Source: Harringtonia aguacate (Eukaryota > Ascomycota > Sordariomycetes > Ophiostomatales > Ophiostomataceae). Taken from it: a stretch of 64,000 nucleotides of DNA. The stretch lies in contig JACCPH010000012.1 in the NCBI GenBank assembly GCA_014183095.1, positions 383,933 through 447,932 on the forward strand, read 5' to 3'. This document shows positions 11,094 through 22,130 of this stretch, piece by piece; position 1 is the first letter of the stretch, and each line of letters opens with the position of its first letter. The position numbers were made by a program, and so were the translations under genes. The notes under the pieces were generated by a model. The model did not search any database and was not told where the DNA came from. It worked only from the letters and a program-made list of their open reading frames with translations.

Positions 11094-11667
11094 ATGGCGG
11101 CCCGACAGGAGATCGACGAGCTGGTCAGCACCATCCAGTCTCTTAAAAACAAGACGCTGATGAGCATCTGCGTCCAAAACCGCCTGGCCAAGTCCGGCAA
11201 CAAGGCAGACCTGCAGAAGCGCATCATCAACCGTACGTTGCGACCCTCTCACGGGTCCTTCCCCCCTCCCCCCCTCCCTCCTCCCTCCTCCCTCCTCCCT
11301 CTCCCTTCGCCTCTGCTAGACTCGTGGCTGACTGGCTGCTCTCTCCAGTCATCGACTCCGCCGTGCAAGACCCCAATCCTCAAAAGTTCCAGAACATCAG
11401 GAGCATTATATTGAACTCGGCCTCGGAGAGCTCGCCAAACAACTATCGAGTGTACTATTCGTCCTCCTCGCTCACATCCTCCCCCTCGTTCCACAACCAC
11501 ACTGGCATGGCATCGCCCTACAACAACGGCCACGGCAGCAGCACTGTAAATGGCAGCCGGCAGGGCATCTCTGGCTATGGGAATGGCGCCGACGCAAATA
11601 GAGGATCGCATGGTGTGTCGCGCCTTTTTTATGCCCCGCTCGCTTCGCCGCGCCCAGCGTCTAACTG

Positions 11668-11699
<32 letters not shown>

Positions 11700-13075
11700 T
11701 TTAGGCCTCCAGTTCAAATCCAGTCCGTTCTATGAGATCGAGACCCGATTGGGAGACGTCCGGCAATGTGAAGGTGCGTGAATACGGCCCGTCCGTTCCT
11801 GGAGAGAGACTCGTCAAACTAACATGTTGTCTGCTAGCAATGACACAACACCGAAACAGCATACCCATTTCCATCCGGGCCACCACGTATCCGGAACTGC
11901 AGCGCTGCCTGTCCGACACGTCACTGCGCGTCATGATCTTTTGCGCCGCCGCCAACCTCGGCGTCCAGGACATTGCCTTTCCCTACCAGTGCGAGCTCAA
12001 AGTGAACGGAGGCGACGTCAAGGCGAACCTCCGCGGCCTCAAGAACAAGCCAGGATCCACACTTCCCGTGGACATCACCCACCTGCTCCGTCTCAAGCCC
12101 CCCAACTACACCAACACCCTCGAATTCACCTACGCGCTCACGTCCAAGGCAAGTCGGCTCGGGAGCGGCGTCCCATGGATGGTCGACTAACTAACCTTCT
12201 CCTCCAGAAGTACTATGTCGCAATATACATGTGCAAGACTCGCTCGGCCACGTCGCTGGCCAGCAGCATCGAGAGGAGAGCGCGCATTACCAAGGCCTCT
12301 GTCCTTCGAGAATGTAAGAAAGCCGATGCACACAGAGAAGATGTTTTTTGACACCCAGTTCCTTCCATGCTGACTGTTGTCGCACAGTGGCAAAGCAGGC
12401 GCAAGACACCGACATTGTCACAACATCGCTCGTCATATCGCTCAAGTGTCCCCTGTCCTACATGCGGCTGTCCCTGCCGATCCGCGCCACGACGTGCAAG
12501 CACATCCAGTGCTTCGATGCGACGTCATACCTGCAACTGCAAGAGCAGGGCCCTCAGTGGATGTGTCCCATATGCAGCAAGCCGGCGCCCTTTGAATCGC
12601 TGGCCGTAGACGAGTATGTTCCATTCCTCCTGCTTCTGGGCGGCAAGAACACCGATCTGACCATATGTACAGATACGTACGAGAAATCCTTGCCAACTCG
12701 GGCGACCAGGAGCAGGCCACCATCGACCCTGACGGCACGTGGCATTCCGAACTTGCATCAGACGGCGTGGTTGTGTCGACGCCCAAGGCTGAGGCGAGCT
12801 TCCTCGACGACGACGACGACGACAAGGCTCTCGCGGCCGCCGCCTCGATCCCGCTACCGTCCAGCGCCGGCCGGGACACGCTGGCCACGGTGGGCAGCCG
12901 AGACACGACAGCCACGCCCGGTCACGCCGGCAGCAAACGGCCGCACGAGGTTATCGACCTCACGCTGTCCGACTCTGACGACGACGACGGCGGCGGGACG
13001 CCCACCAACCCGCCGCCGTTCAAACGGCAAAACACGGCCAGCGGCTTCTCGCCGCTGCATTTCCCCTCCATCTAG
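11094..13075 (+). CDS. siz1: Siz/PIAS-type SUMO E3 ligase
   Basis: This is a SUMO ligase of the Siz/PIAS family, which brings Ubc9~SUMO to nuclear substrates. The seven exons are 11094-11232, 11349-11612, 11705-11773, 11838-12148, 12208-12313, 12388-12613 and 12673-13075, giving 505 aa. All joins keep frame and rebuild family sequence. The SAP domain (about 1-46) has LMSICVQNRLAKSGNKADLQKRI. The PINIT domain (about 135-275) has FYEIETRLGDV, then VMIFCAAANLGVQDIAFP and LRGLKNKPGST. The SP-RING (about 297-372) has KCPLSYMRLSLPIRATTCKH and WMCPICSKPA with its Cys/His ligands. A SUMO-interacting motif, VIDLT, sits at 465-469 before an acidic run. Intron 4 (12149-12207) has a GC donor (AAG|GCAAGT). 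The 505 aa length is shorter than yeast Siz1 but usual for filamentous fungi. The symbol is by family only. Confidence 0.92.
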
Positions 13076-13926
13076 CAGGTGACAGCGATGGAACTTTGTG
13101 TAAAGCTAGTGTGAGAGAACCTTTGTTCTCCCTTTTCTTCTTTTCTTTTTTTTCTTCTTTTTTTTTTCGCTCCTCTTCTTTTCTTTCCTTGTTTCTTGTC
13201 TGTACTATGAGCGGTTTGCCCGTCGTTCTCTGAAATCGTGTCGTTTATTAGTATCTGCTTCTTTCTATGTCTTCTTTTTTTTGGCGATCTTTGTTTCTTG
13301 TTCTTTTACAGGGCCCAGGACGGACCACTCATATATGGATGGAGTTTTGCATGGAGTCTGGCGAGGAAAGAAAAGGAACGGGAGGAAGGGAGGGGGAGAA
13401 AGCAGACGGCAGGTTTTAAAAGGAGCAGGACCGGAATTTTTTTATATTATGTAGCATACCCAGGAGAATAGAGCATAGTCTTTTTGCAGCGTTTTATATT
13501 TTTGGTCACGAGTAGTACTGCTTCTTCACATAAGCTCCGTATGCCCAGCGAGATGGCGGTGCTGAATACCTCTGTAGCGGGGCGACGTGCGGCGAAACCC
13601 CACTACATGCAAATGATACTACCCCGTAAATGACAGCAAAAGCGCAATTGACACGCGCAAACTCAACCTCATCCTGTCGCCTCGACTTATACACTCCGCG
13701 CCGTGGCTAGAGGCACATATCCCCTTCGCCCCTGTATCCACTTCCGTCGTCTCGTCAAAAAAGACATTTCTTCTTCTGGGGACTGTCGGAGCGCAGTGTG
13801 CTTCCGAAGCGACGAGACCTTCTCCTTGGGTCTGACTTGCCCGTCCTCCTTCTCCTTGTCCTTCTCCTCCCCATCCTCCTCCTTCTCCTTCTTCCCCCTT
13901 CTCCCCCCCCCCCCCCCGTCTTCATC
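13076..13926. other. Intergenic, siz 3' side / trs33 promoter
   Basis: This holds the T-rich siz 3' region (13130-13290) and a strongly pyrimidine-rich leader before trs33. The leader ends in about 15 C at 13903-13917, just 5' of the start codon. I see no supported gene. Confidence 0.6.
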
Positions 13927-15040
13927 ATGTCGTTCGACACCGTCATGCCCCCCTACAACGCCTCCGACCCGGCCGCCTCCTTTCTCAACTCGTCGTGCCT
14001 CGACTTCTTGTTCATCGAGATCGTCCCCATGGCCTACCGCGTCACCAACGAGCTCGAGGCCGGCGCCCGTGCCCGCTCGCTGACCGTGGCCGCCGCCGAT
14101 GCCGGGCTGCCGGGTGCTCCCGGGGCCGTGCCGCCCAATGGCACGGCGGCAGCGGCTGCGGCAGCGGCTGCGGCTGCAGGAGGCAGTGCTGCTGCTGCTG
14201 GCGCTGCTGGCGGCACCGCCGATGCCGCGGCCAAGAGCACGGCCGGCGGGTCGGCAGCAGGACGGACAGCTGGCGGGGCGACCATCGGCGGGTCGACAAC
14301 GGCCGGCGGCAGCGGCACGCGCCGGCTGCTTGACGAGGACGAGGAGCGCGAGGCGGTGGCGTACCGGCTGGAGATGCTGGGGTACCGCGTCGGACAGGGG
14401 CTCGTAGAGAGGTGCGTTTTCCGTTCTTTGTTTTCCTCATCCCAGCGGCCGACCTTGATTTCGTGCTAACTCCTTTTTCCAGGTTCTCCCGCGACCGGCC
14501 GCGGTTCAACGACACGCTGGACGTCATCAAGTTCCTGTGCAAGGACCTGTGGACGCTGGTGTTCCGCAAGCAGGTGGACAACCTCAAGACCAACCACAGG
14601 GTGAGTCCCATTTCTGACCGCACGGGGAAAAGAAAAGGAAAAGAAAATTGCCTAGCTGACACTCCCCCCCTCCCCTTCCCCCCAGGGCGTCTACGTCCTG
14701 ACCGACAACTCGTTCCGGCCGTTTCAGCGCATGAGCACCGAGGCAGGCGGACAGGCCGTCGTGCGGGCCCAGCCGGTACGTTCTTGGTTCTCGGTTCTTG
14801 TTCTTGTTTCTTGGCTCCTCTGCCATCCCTTGTCCCCNNNNNNNNNNNNNNNNNNNNCCCCAGCTGCACTACACACTACACACCCGCTAACCTCCCACTC
14901 CGTAAAAGTTCCTCTGGTTCCCCTGCGGCATTGTACGCGGCGCCCTGGCGGCGCTGGGCATCAAGGCGACAGTGCAGGCTGAGAGCAACGAGCTGCCAGG
15001 GGCCATCTTCCAGATCAAGACGGTGCCCGCCAAGGCGTGA
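13927..15040 (+). CDS. trs33: TRAPP complex subunit Trs33/TRAPPC6
   Basis: This is a Bet3-fold subunit of the TRAPP complexes, exchange factors for Ypt1/Rab1 in ER-Golgi and Golgi traffic. The four exons are 13927-14411, 14483-14600, 14686-14775 and 14909-15040, giving 274 aa. Family sequence includes FLNSSCLDFLFIEIVPMAYR at the start, then RFNDTLDVIKFLCKDLWTLV, VYVLTDNSFRPF, and near the end FLWFPCGIVRGALAALGIKA and GAIFQIKTV. Between the first helix and the rest lies an insertion of about 85 residues (about 46-132), almost all Ala, Gly, Ser and Thr with a long poly-Ala run. It explains why the protein is longer than most fungal Trs33 proteins. The last intron (14776-14908) contains an assembly gap of 20 N, so its length is uncertain; the coding exons are unaffected. 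Confidence 0.9.
14838..14857. other. Assembly gap (20 N)
   Basis: A run of exactly 20 N lies inside the last trs33 intron, flanked by C-rich sequence. The round number suggests a nominal scaffolding gap of unknown true length. Confidence 0.95.
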
Positions 15041-16208
15041 AAAAAAAAAAGCGATCAGAAGAGCACGAGAGCGGGATGGGGTGGAACGAGAGCTGACAGC
15101 TGAAAATAAAGGGTGTGGGGGGGAGGCGAGGGGGTGCGGGATGGGGGGAAGAGGAGGGGAAAGGGGGGGAAAGTGGCGTACGGCGTTGCGGTTGGGCTCC
15201 ATCTATTACCGGTTGTCTTTGTCTCGTCATAGCATCAGCGTTCTTTTGGGGAGGGGTCCTTTTCCCCGTCTTTTTTTTTGCTCACCGTTCAACGTTTAAC
15301 TCCCCATGGCTAATGGTTTCAATGTACACTGGGTCTATATATCTGCCTCAGACTATCTGAATGTACAGTAACAACACACGTTGATAGCTTTTTTCTATGG
15401 ATATGCAAGAATTAAGAACTGAAAAAGGAAAAAAAAAAAAGAGAAGAAAAAGAAACTGCAAATGAAAAAGACACCCCCCTTCCCTCCCAACCTCCTTGCC
15501 TCTTCCTCTCCCTTCACCCCCCTTGCCAACCGAGCCACAGCCGTGGGCAGTCTGCTGATGGCGTCCAACACGAGATCGTCTTTGTTGTTGTTTGTCGTTT
15601 GTGCATGTATGCAGCCCGATGCGGTCCATCGTTCATGCAACTAGGACCGCAAGGCTCGCCGTGTGACTAGCTGAGCCGTGTTTCGGCAAATCAGGAGCCC
15701 GGTCGGCTATGGTATCCGTCTTCTCCCGCACCAAAGGAACGCAACCGCACGCTCCCACACGCTCCCACACGCTCCCACACGCGCGCCCGCACGCGCCCAC
15801 ACACCCCCGGCTTCCCTTTGTCGCCTCTCCCCGGCACACCGTCGGTTCGTCGTCGTTTTTGTGGGTACAACGGGTACCTGGGTGGATTTCACCTACAACC
15901 TAGACAGTCCGTAGTGGGAGAGAAAAAGGAGATCAGTAACGTGGCTCTCTCTCATACAGTGGTTGTGTGCTGTCTGCTTCTGCTTCTGCTTCGTTTATTG
16001 GTCTTTTTGGAGTCTATCGGGTCCAAAGCAAGCTATCTCCCAAAAAATGGGTCGTGAAAGCAGAGTCCTGGGCCTGGCCTCCTCCCATTTATGGTTCTGT
16101 TTCTTTTTTGTTTTTCGTCTTTTATACTTTCTTCATACGGATGGCCTCTGCAGGGGGGTGGGTGATGAAAGGGAAAAGGAGAAAGGAAAGAAAAAGAGAG
16201 AGGGGTTA
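15041..16208. other. Intergenic between convergent trs33 and mdh
   Basis: This is 1.17 kb of 3' sequence from both sides: G-rich and A-rich tracts after trs33 (15041-15180), a tandem CACGCTCCCA-type repeat at about 15747-15800, and T-rich runs. Short frames here match no family I recognise. Confidence 0.6.
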
Positions 16209-17819
16209 TCACTTTTGCACAGGCGTCGTGGCAAACTTGATGCCCTTGGCCACGTTGTCCTTGAGACCTGAGATGCTCTTCTCCAGCAACTGCTTCTCCT
16301 TGGCCGTGATGTCGACCAGGGGGTCCAGGGCCTTCTCGGCACCGTTGGGCTGCAAATGGTATGGTGGTCAGCATGCAAGGGACAATGGAACAGATAGTAC
16401 GGGTTCCGGTGCCGAATCCGGTACCGAATCCGGTACAGGATCTGGTACAGGATCCGATGTGTGCATGTGTGTGTGTGTGTGTGTGTGTAGTACGTACGCC
16501 AAGCTCGATAGGAACTGAGAAGAAGTCGACACCCGTCTTCTTAGCGATCTCAGCCCCGCCGGGAACACCCGGGAGGTAGACATAGCTGGGCTCGACAAGG
16601 CCCTTGGCGCCCTTTGCCGCCTTGAGGACCTTCTCGGCAAAGCTGCAGAGCGGCTGTCAGTGATCATGCAATCGGGCAATCATGCAACTCGTGCTCTCGG
16701 CAGTATCGGAACGAGCTTCTTGTTTGGACGTACCGGTAGCCGGCGTAAGCCATGCTGAGAGTGGCTGAGCCACCACCATTCTTGGCCTTGACGACCTCGT
16801 CGCCACCGAACTGCACGCGGTTGACTAGCGCGTCGTACTTGTCGGCAGGGACGGTGACGGACGGCTTGATCTGGCTGAAGAGCGGGACAATGGTCTCGCC
16901 CGAGTGGCCACCGATGACGGGGACGGTCAGCTCCTGCGGGTTGGCCTTGCCGGCAATCTCGGCGATAAACGTCTCGGCACGGACAATGTCGAGCGTGGTA
17001 ACGCCAAAGAGGCGCTGGGGGTTGAAGACGCCCTTGGCTCTGAGCACCTCGGCAGAGATGGGCACGGTCGAGTTGACGGGGTTGGAGATGACCAGGATGA
17101 AGGCCTCGGGGGCGACCTCAGCCGCGACCTCAATGAGGCCCTTGACGATGCCGGCGTTGATGTTGAACAGATCATCGCGGGTCATGCCAGGCTTGCCTGC
17201 CGGAGTGTTCCATCAAGGTGCGCGTCAGTATGCACATCGCTACAGCAGCTCTGCTGCCTTGCAGACATGGCTGGGAAAGGGGGTCTCATACGGGGAATGC
17301 CAGCAGGGATGACAATGATGTCGGCGGCCTTGAAGGCCTTGCGGGCTCCGTCGTCGGCCGGCAGGTAGCCCGTCACTTTCTGGTTCTCGTCAGACGGAGC
17401 TCGAAAATTGTGCAGCAATGCGATATATGCACTTACCGCGTTGGACGAGATGTGCGCCAGGTCCGCAGCGACACCGGGCGTGTTGACGACATCGTAGAGG
17501 GCAAGCTCGTCGACGAGCGGGCACAGCTTGAGGAGCAGCGACAGTGGCTAGGCACGGGACAAGGCGTGAGCTTCCGGTGATCCGGCGACACGTTGGGAAC
17601 CCCTCAAAAATCGCCTCCAAAATTCAGGGGCCCACCATTACTCACCTGTCCGATACCGCCAGAAGCACCAGCAACAACTGCAAAAGATGAGTCAGTCTGC
17701 GTCCCAGAGCGCCCGCCTGCAATCTTGCGGTCTACCAGCATCAGAGCGCCTGCTGCACCGCCCTTTGAGGCCTCGGAGCCAGCGCCCGTCGCCGGGGGCT
17801 ACATACCGGCCTTCACCAT
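16209..17819 (-). CDS. mdh: Malate dehydrogenase, cytosolic form (NAD-dependent)
   Basis: This enzyme interconverts malate and oxaloacetate with NAD. The seven exons in reading order are 17819-17807, 17677-17646, 17547-17437, 17379-17292, 17196-16734, 16642-16498 and 16349-16209, giving 330 aa. The first exon has only 13 nt (ATG GTG AAG GCC G). Joining rebuilds MVKAVVAGASGGIGQPLSLL, the Rossmann dinucleotide loop. Later landmarks are VIPAGIPRKPGMTRDDLFNI, LVISNPVNSTVPI, and GGHSGETIVPLF with the catalytic His. There is no mitochondrial presequence ahead of the Rossmann strand and no SKL-type C-terminus (it ends TTPVQK), so a cytosolic location is inferred. A GTATGT...AG pair upstream (about 17915-17981) looks like a 5' UTR intron. 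Intron 6 (16350-16497) is full of simple repeats. Confidence 0.93.
16457..16489. repeat. (GT)n microsatellite in mdh intron 6
   Basis: A GT/TG dinucleotide run lies beside short direct repeats built on GGTACCGAATCC and GGTACAGGATC (about 16400-16455), all inside one intron. It is likely to be length-variable. Confidence 0.85.
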
Positions 17820-19103
17820 GATGGGCAGCGTCTGTTTGGTCGGTCTGGTAGATGGAAAAAACGTGGGGGACCTGTGAAAATTTGCGGGGTAAGGCAGAGA
17901 GAAGAGGTCGAGACCTGTGGTCAGCGAACAGCTGGGAGAAAAATGGTAGTTTTTTTAAAGGTTGGGTAGCAGAATACATACCTGTTGAGGGAAATGGGAG
18001 GATGTTACGGAGAATCGGAAATTTGACCAAAAAGCAAGTATGTAAGAGGGAGAGATGGCAAAGCCGTGAGGGGATTGCTTTGGTTTATTAGTTATTAACG
18101 CAACCCAAGTAACTTCGATTAGCGGGGTCGTCATTCGCTGCAAGGCAAGTCTGGGACGGCAACCCGTTCCACTCTCTTCCTCGGGCCATCGCTCGTTCCC
18201 CAGCCGCACGCCAGCGACCCCATCCCCTCCCCTGCCTCCACCCTCGGCGCCGGCTACGGAAAAACTACTACAGTAGGTCGCTCCTGCCCGCTGTATCCCA
18301 TAATAGCCGTCTGCTGTACTCGTAGAACGCCTGGGCTGTGGCACATGCTAGCACGGCACTTGCCAGCGAGGCGGACTGGCGAGGTTATGCTGCGGACAGC
18401 ATACGTGGTATGACATGTGACACCTCCAAGATTACCTCCTGAGATTGGGCCCACACGGCAAAAGGAATACCCAGTTCGCAATTGGGGGTCCTTCCATACG
18501 GGCATCCAGCGTCTTGATTCCAGGGCAAATCGACGGGTGCAGCACTGCCAGAGACGCACGGAAGGAAGCGTTCCCTGCCATGTTGCACTTTTCCGACGGC
18601 CGGCGAGGCGTTGGCTGACGAGCGCATCCTCGGTTGCGTGTCGGCACACCTCGGAGCTACCGTCTATCATTGCAAGGTAGTGCACGAATAGTGTGTGTGA
18701 GACAATCCGGGAACGAGGCTTTCGTGCCATTAGTGCCAGAAGGTACTTTCCTTGTTAGGTTCACGTGCTTGCTGGCCATGTGAAGCAGACCAAGATCGAC
18801 ACACCCCCCCCCCTCCCCTTAGACGGGACCACTCGCGATGAAACCTGTTGGCTGCTTACGGGCAGCAATCACGAGAGCGCCCGCGGCCGTTGCTTTGCAA
18901 TTTCCTCTTTTTTTTGGTCCTGTCTTTTTGTTTTTGGCGCCTCCCGGCCCTCTCCCAGCTCTCGCTTCGGGGGGTTGGGTATGCCGGGTCCCCCCAAAGA
19001 GGTACGATATAAAACAGAGTCTTCCGACGAGCCAACCAGACCCATCCTGCACCAGCCAGCCAGCCTAGCCTTCTTCCCTCATTCTGTCGCTCCATGCACC
19101 TCT
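17820..19103. promoter_or_regulatory. mdh promoter region and eL28 3' flank
   Basis: This is 1.28 kb upstream of mdh. It includes a probable 5' UTR intron on the minus strand (about 17915-17981) and one TACTCGTA octamer at 18317-18324. A TATAAA at about 19010 faces no recognised gene. A 158-codon minus frame at 18254-18730 resembles nothing known to me and is not called. Confidence 0.5.
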
Positions 19104-19990
19104 CTACAGCTCCTCCGCAGCCTTCCGTGCCTTGGCACCCCGCAGCTGGGCGGGCGGGTCGGCCTTGACGGGGAGCTGCGACCGGCGGATGGCGCTGGCA
19201 CGGGCCACGGCAGCCTGGCGCAGATCAGCACGGTAGCCGGACTTGGCGACCATGGTAGCGACCGACCGGTAGGTCCTTGGACGGGGTTAGCCGTGTGTTC
19301 CTCTCCGTTTCGCCCTCTGGGTGTATTTGTAAGATACTCACTTCCGCGCCGACTTGTTGCTGCCCTGGACAGAGACGGTGTGGGCCGACGCAGGGCGGTG
19401 GTGCAGCTTAGTCTTGCTGATGACCTTGACGCCACCCTTCTCGTTGGGGACAATGCCGACAGCCTGTTGTGCATCCAAGTCAGTCTCCATGCCACCTGTT
19501 TGATCTCGCCTCGTCTCCGCACACGGTCCAGTGTGCGCGCAGCCGCTCCTCGTGCATAAGTTGTTCAGCTTGCAGAGCGTGCAGAGCGCGACCGCGCGAT
19601 TCGACCGGGAAAATTCCTCTTCCGTGTTTCTCCCTGAAAACTGCAGTGAATCCGTACCTTGTTGTTGACAAAGCCCTCGTGCTATAAAACGGTCAGCACT
19701 TGGACACAGAAATTACACACAAAAATTCCCCGCGGGCGCAGACATCCAACATACCTTCTTGCTGTGCTCGTTCGTCAGGTTCAGGGGGTCGCGCGAGAAC
19801 AGAACAAGGTCGTGCTTCGACCGCTTGACGAGGTACGAGTTCTGGCTGCCTGGAGGGAGAGAGATTGGTCAGGTCTGGAGCGCTTGGGCAGGACAAAGCC
19901 GCAATATTCATTCTTCCTTCCACCGGGAACGGGTCACATACGGACAACCTCCCAGACGAGGTCGGACGAAACGTTCGGCAGAGACGACAT
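19104..19990 (-). CDS. rpl28: 60S ribosomal protein eL28
   Basis: This is cytosolic large-subunit protein eL28 (the L28e family, absent from S. cerevisiae but present in filamentous fungi and animals). The five exons in reading order are 19990-19942, 19849-19755, 19681-19658, 19463-19342 and 19275-19104, giving 153 aa. The joined protein begins MSSLPNVSSDLVWEVVR, continues with SQNSYLVKRSKHDLVLFSRD, PLNLTNEHSKKHEGFVNNK and AVGIVPNEKGGVKV, and ends with KSGYRADLRQAAVARASAIR plus a basic tail. Exon 3 is only 24 nt. Intron 3 (19464-19657) is the longest at 194 nt and shows no convincing snoRNA boxes. Many small introns at the 5' end are usual for ribosomal protein genes in these fungi. Confidence 0.93.
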
Positions 19991-20710
19991 TTTGAAAGAT
20001 GGGGATGGTATGTCGAAAACGAAGGGTTCGGATTGAGAGTGTTGTCGGCGTGGGGGGGTGTGCTGAGCAAGGGTCGTCGCAGGATGGAAATTCACACAAA
20101 AAAAGTTCAAATCGAATTTTCGCCTACAATTTGCAGTTTTGCCCGCTATTCGTGATTTTCTGCTTTGTGGGCTGGGCCTGTCCACTTCAGGGCTAGTACT
20201 CGTAAGGACCTGTTTGGCTTATGTAATCTGAGCAGATCCCCGTTAAGAGGATGCATCGTTTGTTGCATAGTACACGATACGGTCTGTGCGCATATCACCC
20301 CAGTCGAACCATACGTCAGCACCCTTTCACAGCCACGACCCGAAACGGCGTCCTTACGGGGCAGATCCTATTTCTTTCTGTGCTTTCGACGACGACGGTG
20401 TCTTGTACGCTCCGAGCCCCCTACAGACCGGCCTATGACCAGATCTTCACAAATGAAGCGCCGTACGCACTTCTAACCACCGCCCATCTCGCGTTGACAG
20501 ACGTGTCCGAGACATCCGACGATCCTCTTGACAACGTCAGGCATCGACATCGGCCAACGGCATCGGCCAACGACGGCATCGAACGACGCCTCGACCTGAA
20601 ACGCTATTCGCTCTCTTTTCTCTCCTTCTCTCCTTTTTTTTGTCACTTTCTTTTTTTTTTCCTTCTTGGTCGTTTGCCAACTTGCGCAAGCCAACAACAA
20701 TCCATTCAAG
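19991..20710. promoter_or_regulatory. Divergent promoter between eL28 and the small membrane protein gene
   Basis: These 720 bp lie between two divergent starts. The region contains a TACTCGTA octamer at 20197-20204 and a T/C-rich leader (20610-20665) before the plus-strand gene. No frame of its own is supported. Confidence 0.5.
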
Positions 20711-21127
20711 ATGCTCTACCTCTACGGCCTCGTCCTCATCACCCTCGTCGCCGGCTCCGTCCTCTACTGGACGCGGGCCAGCTGGTCCGCGCCGCTGGCC
20801 GAGCGCGCCCAGGCGCTGGGCGACCGGCTGTCGTCCCTGCGCCCGCCCTCCCTGCCGTTCTCCTACATGCGCCTGCCCACCTCCTTTGCCGGCGACGTCG
20901 AGGCCGGCCTCTCCAGCAGCACCTTTGACCTGGCCGGCAACGTCGAGTCGGGCGACAGCCGCGCCGGCCTCGACGACGCCAGCAAGGCCGCCATCCTCGC
21001 CATCATGAAGAAGCGCCGCCTGCCGTTCGACGAGGCCCGCCGCGTGTACCTGGAGCAGCGGTTCCGCGCCAACGGCATCGGGCCGGATGGGCGGCCGCGG
21101 GATCCCAAGTTTGTCAGCTTCTCGTGA
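20711..21127 (+). CDS. Small conserved fungal membrane protein (DUF2015-like)
   Basis: This is a single-exon gene of 138 aa. The ATG at 20711 starts MLYLYGLVLITLVAGSVLYW, one N-terminal hydrophobic helix that is either a signal anchor or a membrane segment. A Pro/Ser-containing middle follows, and then a conserved-looking C-terminus with MKKRRLPFDEARRVYLEQRF, GIGPDGRPRDPKF and VSFS at the end. That C-terminal pattern recurs in uncharacterised ascomycete proteins that I associate with the DUF2015 family; the family name is from memory and less sure than the gene itself. The function is unknown. The codon bias matches the neighbouring real genes, and the T/C-rich leader upstream supports expression. 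Confidence 0.75.
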   Translation: MLYLYGLVLITLVAGSVLYWTRASWSAPLAERAQALGDRLSSLRPPSLPFSYMRLPTSFAGDVEAGLSSSTFDLAGNVESGDSRAGLDDASKAAILAIMKKRRLPFDEARRVYLEQRFRANGIGPDGRPRDPKFVSFS

Positions 21128-22130
21128 AGTGAGTGGGAGGTGGAAAAAAAACTCGGAAAGCCCGAAAAAAAATATGTCGGGAAAGGGGAGGGGGGTAAAG
21201 GAAGTCGAGGATGAACTGGAGCGACTCAGCGAACGACGACCTATTCTGTTTTCTCATACAATCACCATCTTTTTTTTTCCTTCTTTTCCTTTGTGTCCTA
21301 TGCAAACTGCTTTGTCTTTCAGTCTCCTTTGTCACGGCGTTCGTTACATGGAATTCGGGGTTTTATATATAATCAACCAGGTCTAATAGCGAAGGAACGA
21401 GGCCATCTATCATTGCGATATCATTTTTGCTCTGATTACAATACTATCATTCATGAACAGAGCCACAGTCTCCTCATATCCAGGACAGGGGACGAAAGGG
21501 GCTGAGCACAGCTCCTCACAGTCATGTTGCAATGCACTAGTCTGCCTCTGATTTTTCACTTTCACCTGTTGTCTGCGACTCATCTAACGGTTTATATCTC
21601 GTCTACATGTCAAGAGGATATCATCGTTGTGGAGCATGGTGTGGCATGTCTTCTGAACAACGAAATCGTGCTGTATTATATGCATGATATACCAAACAAC
21701 GGTCTCAATTTGAGAGGCAAAATACTACTGCACATATGACTATCCTACTCCTCTGCCCAGGATCCTGGAGTCGATACGTGCGACTTCACTTCCGTTGCCT
21801 GATCAGCTGTCCTCCTAGCCCATCAAACGCCAGCCCCTAGGTAGAAACAATGCAGCATATTAAGATGTAGTAGTGGAAGAAAAGAGCAAAAGACAAACAA
21901 GAACCACATATATACAAACATTCTGGCAAACAGACTAACTGCGGGCATTTCTCGTGAGACTTTTGTAGCGGCTATTTCGCTCGCTCGTTTCAAAAATAAA
22001 GAGGGGCGCGTCGAGGAGACAATAAGAAGAGGAAGGGCGCAGCGATCGGGTGCGAATTTCGCATGCGGAGCGGGGACGCGGCCCCGCTCACGGTTGAGGA
22101 TGTGGAATGGCAGCCGATGTGGCGAGCGTC
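21128..22130. other. Intergenic between convergent genes
   Basis: This is 1.0 kb of AT-richer 3' flank between the small membrane protein gene and erg3, both ending here. I see no coding or structural signal. Confidence 0.6.

Noticed and set aside
15747..15800. CRISPR-like short repeat array
   Set aside because: Units are directly adjacent without spacers; this is a simple tandem repeat in a eukaryotic genome.
18254..18730. 158-codon minus frame upstream of mdh
   Set aside because: ATG present but no family resemblance and codon use unlike neighbouring genes.
19004..19020. TATA-like element suggesting an unannotated plus-strand gene
   Set aside because: Nothing but the 3' end of the minus-strand eL28 gene lies downstream.
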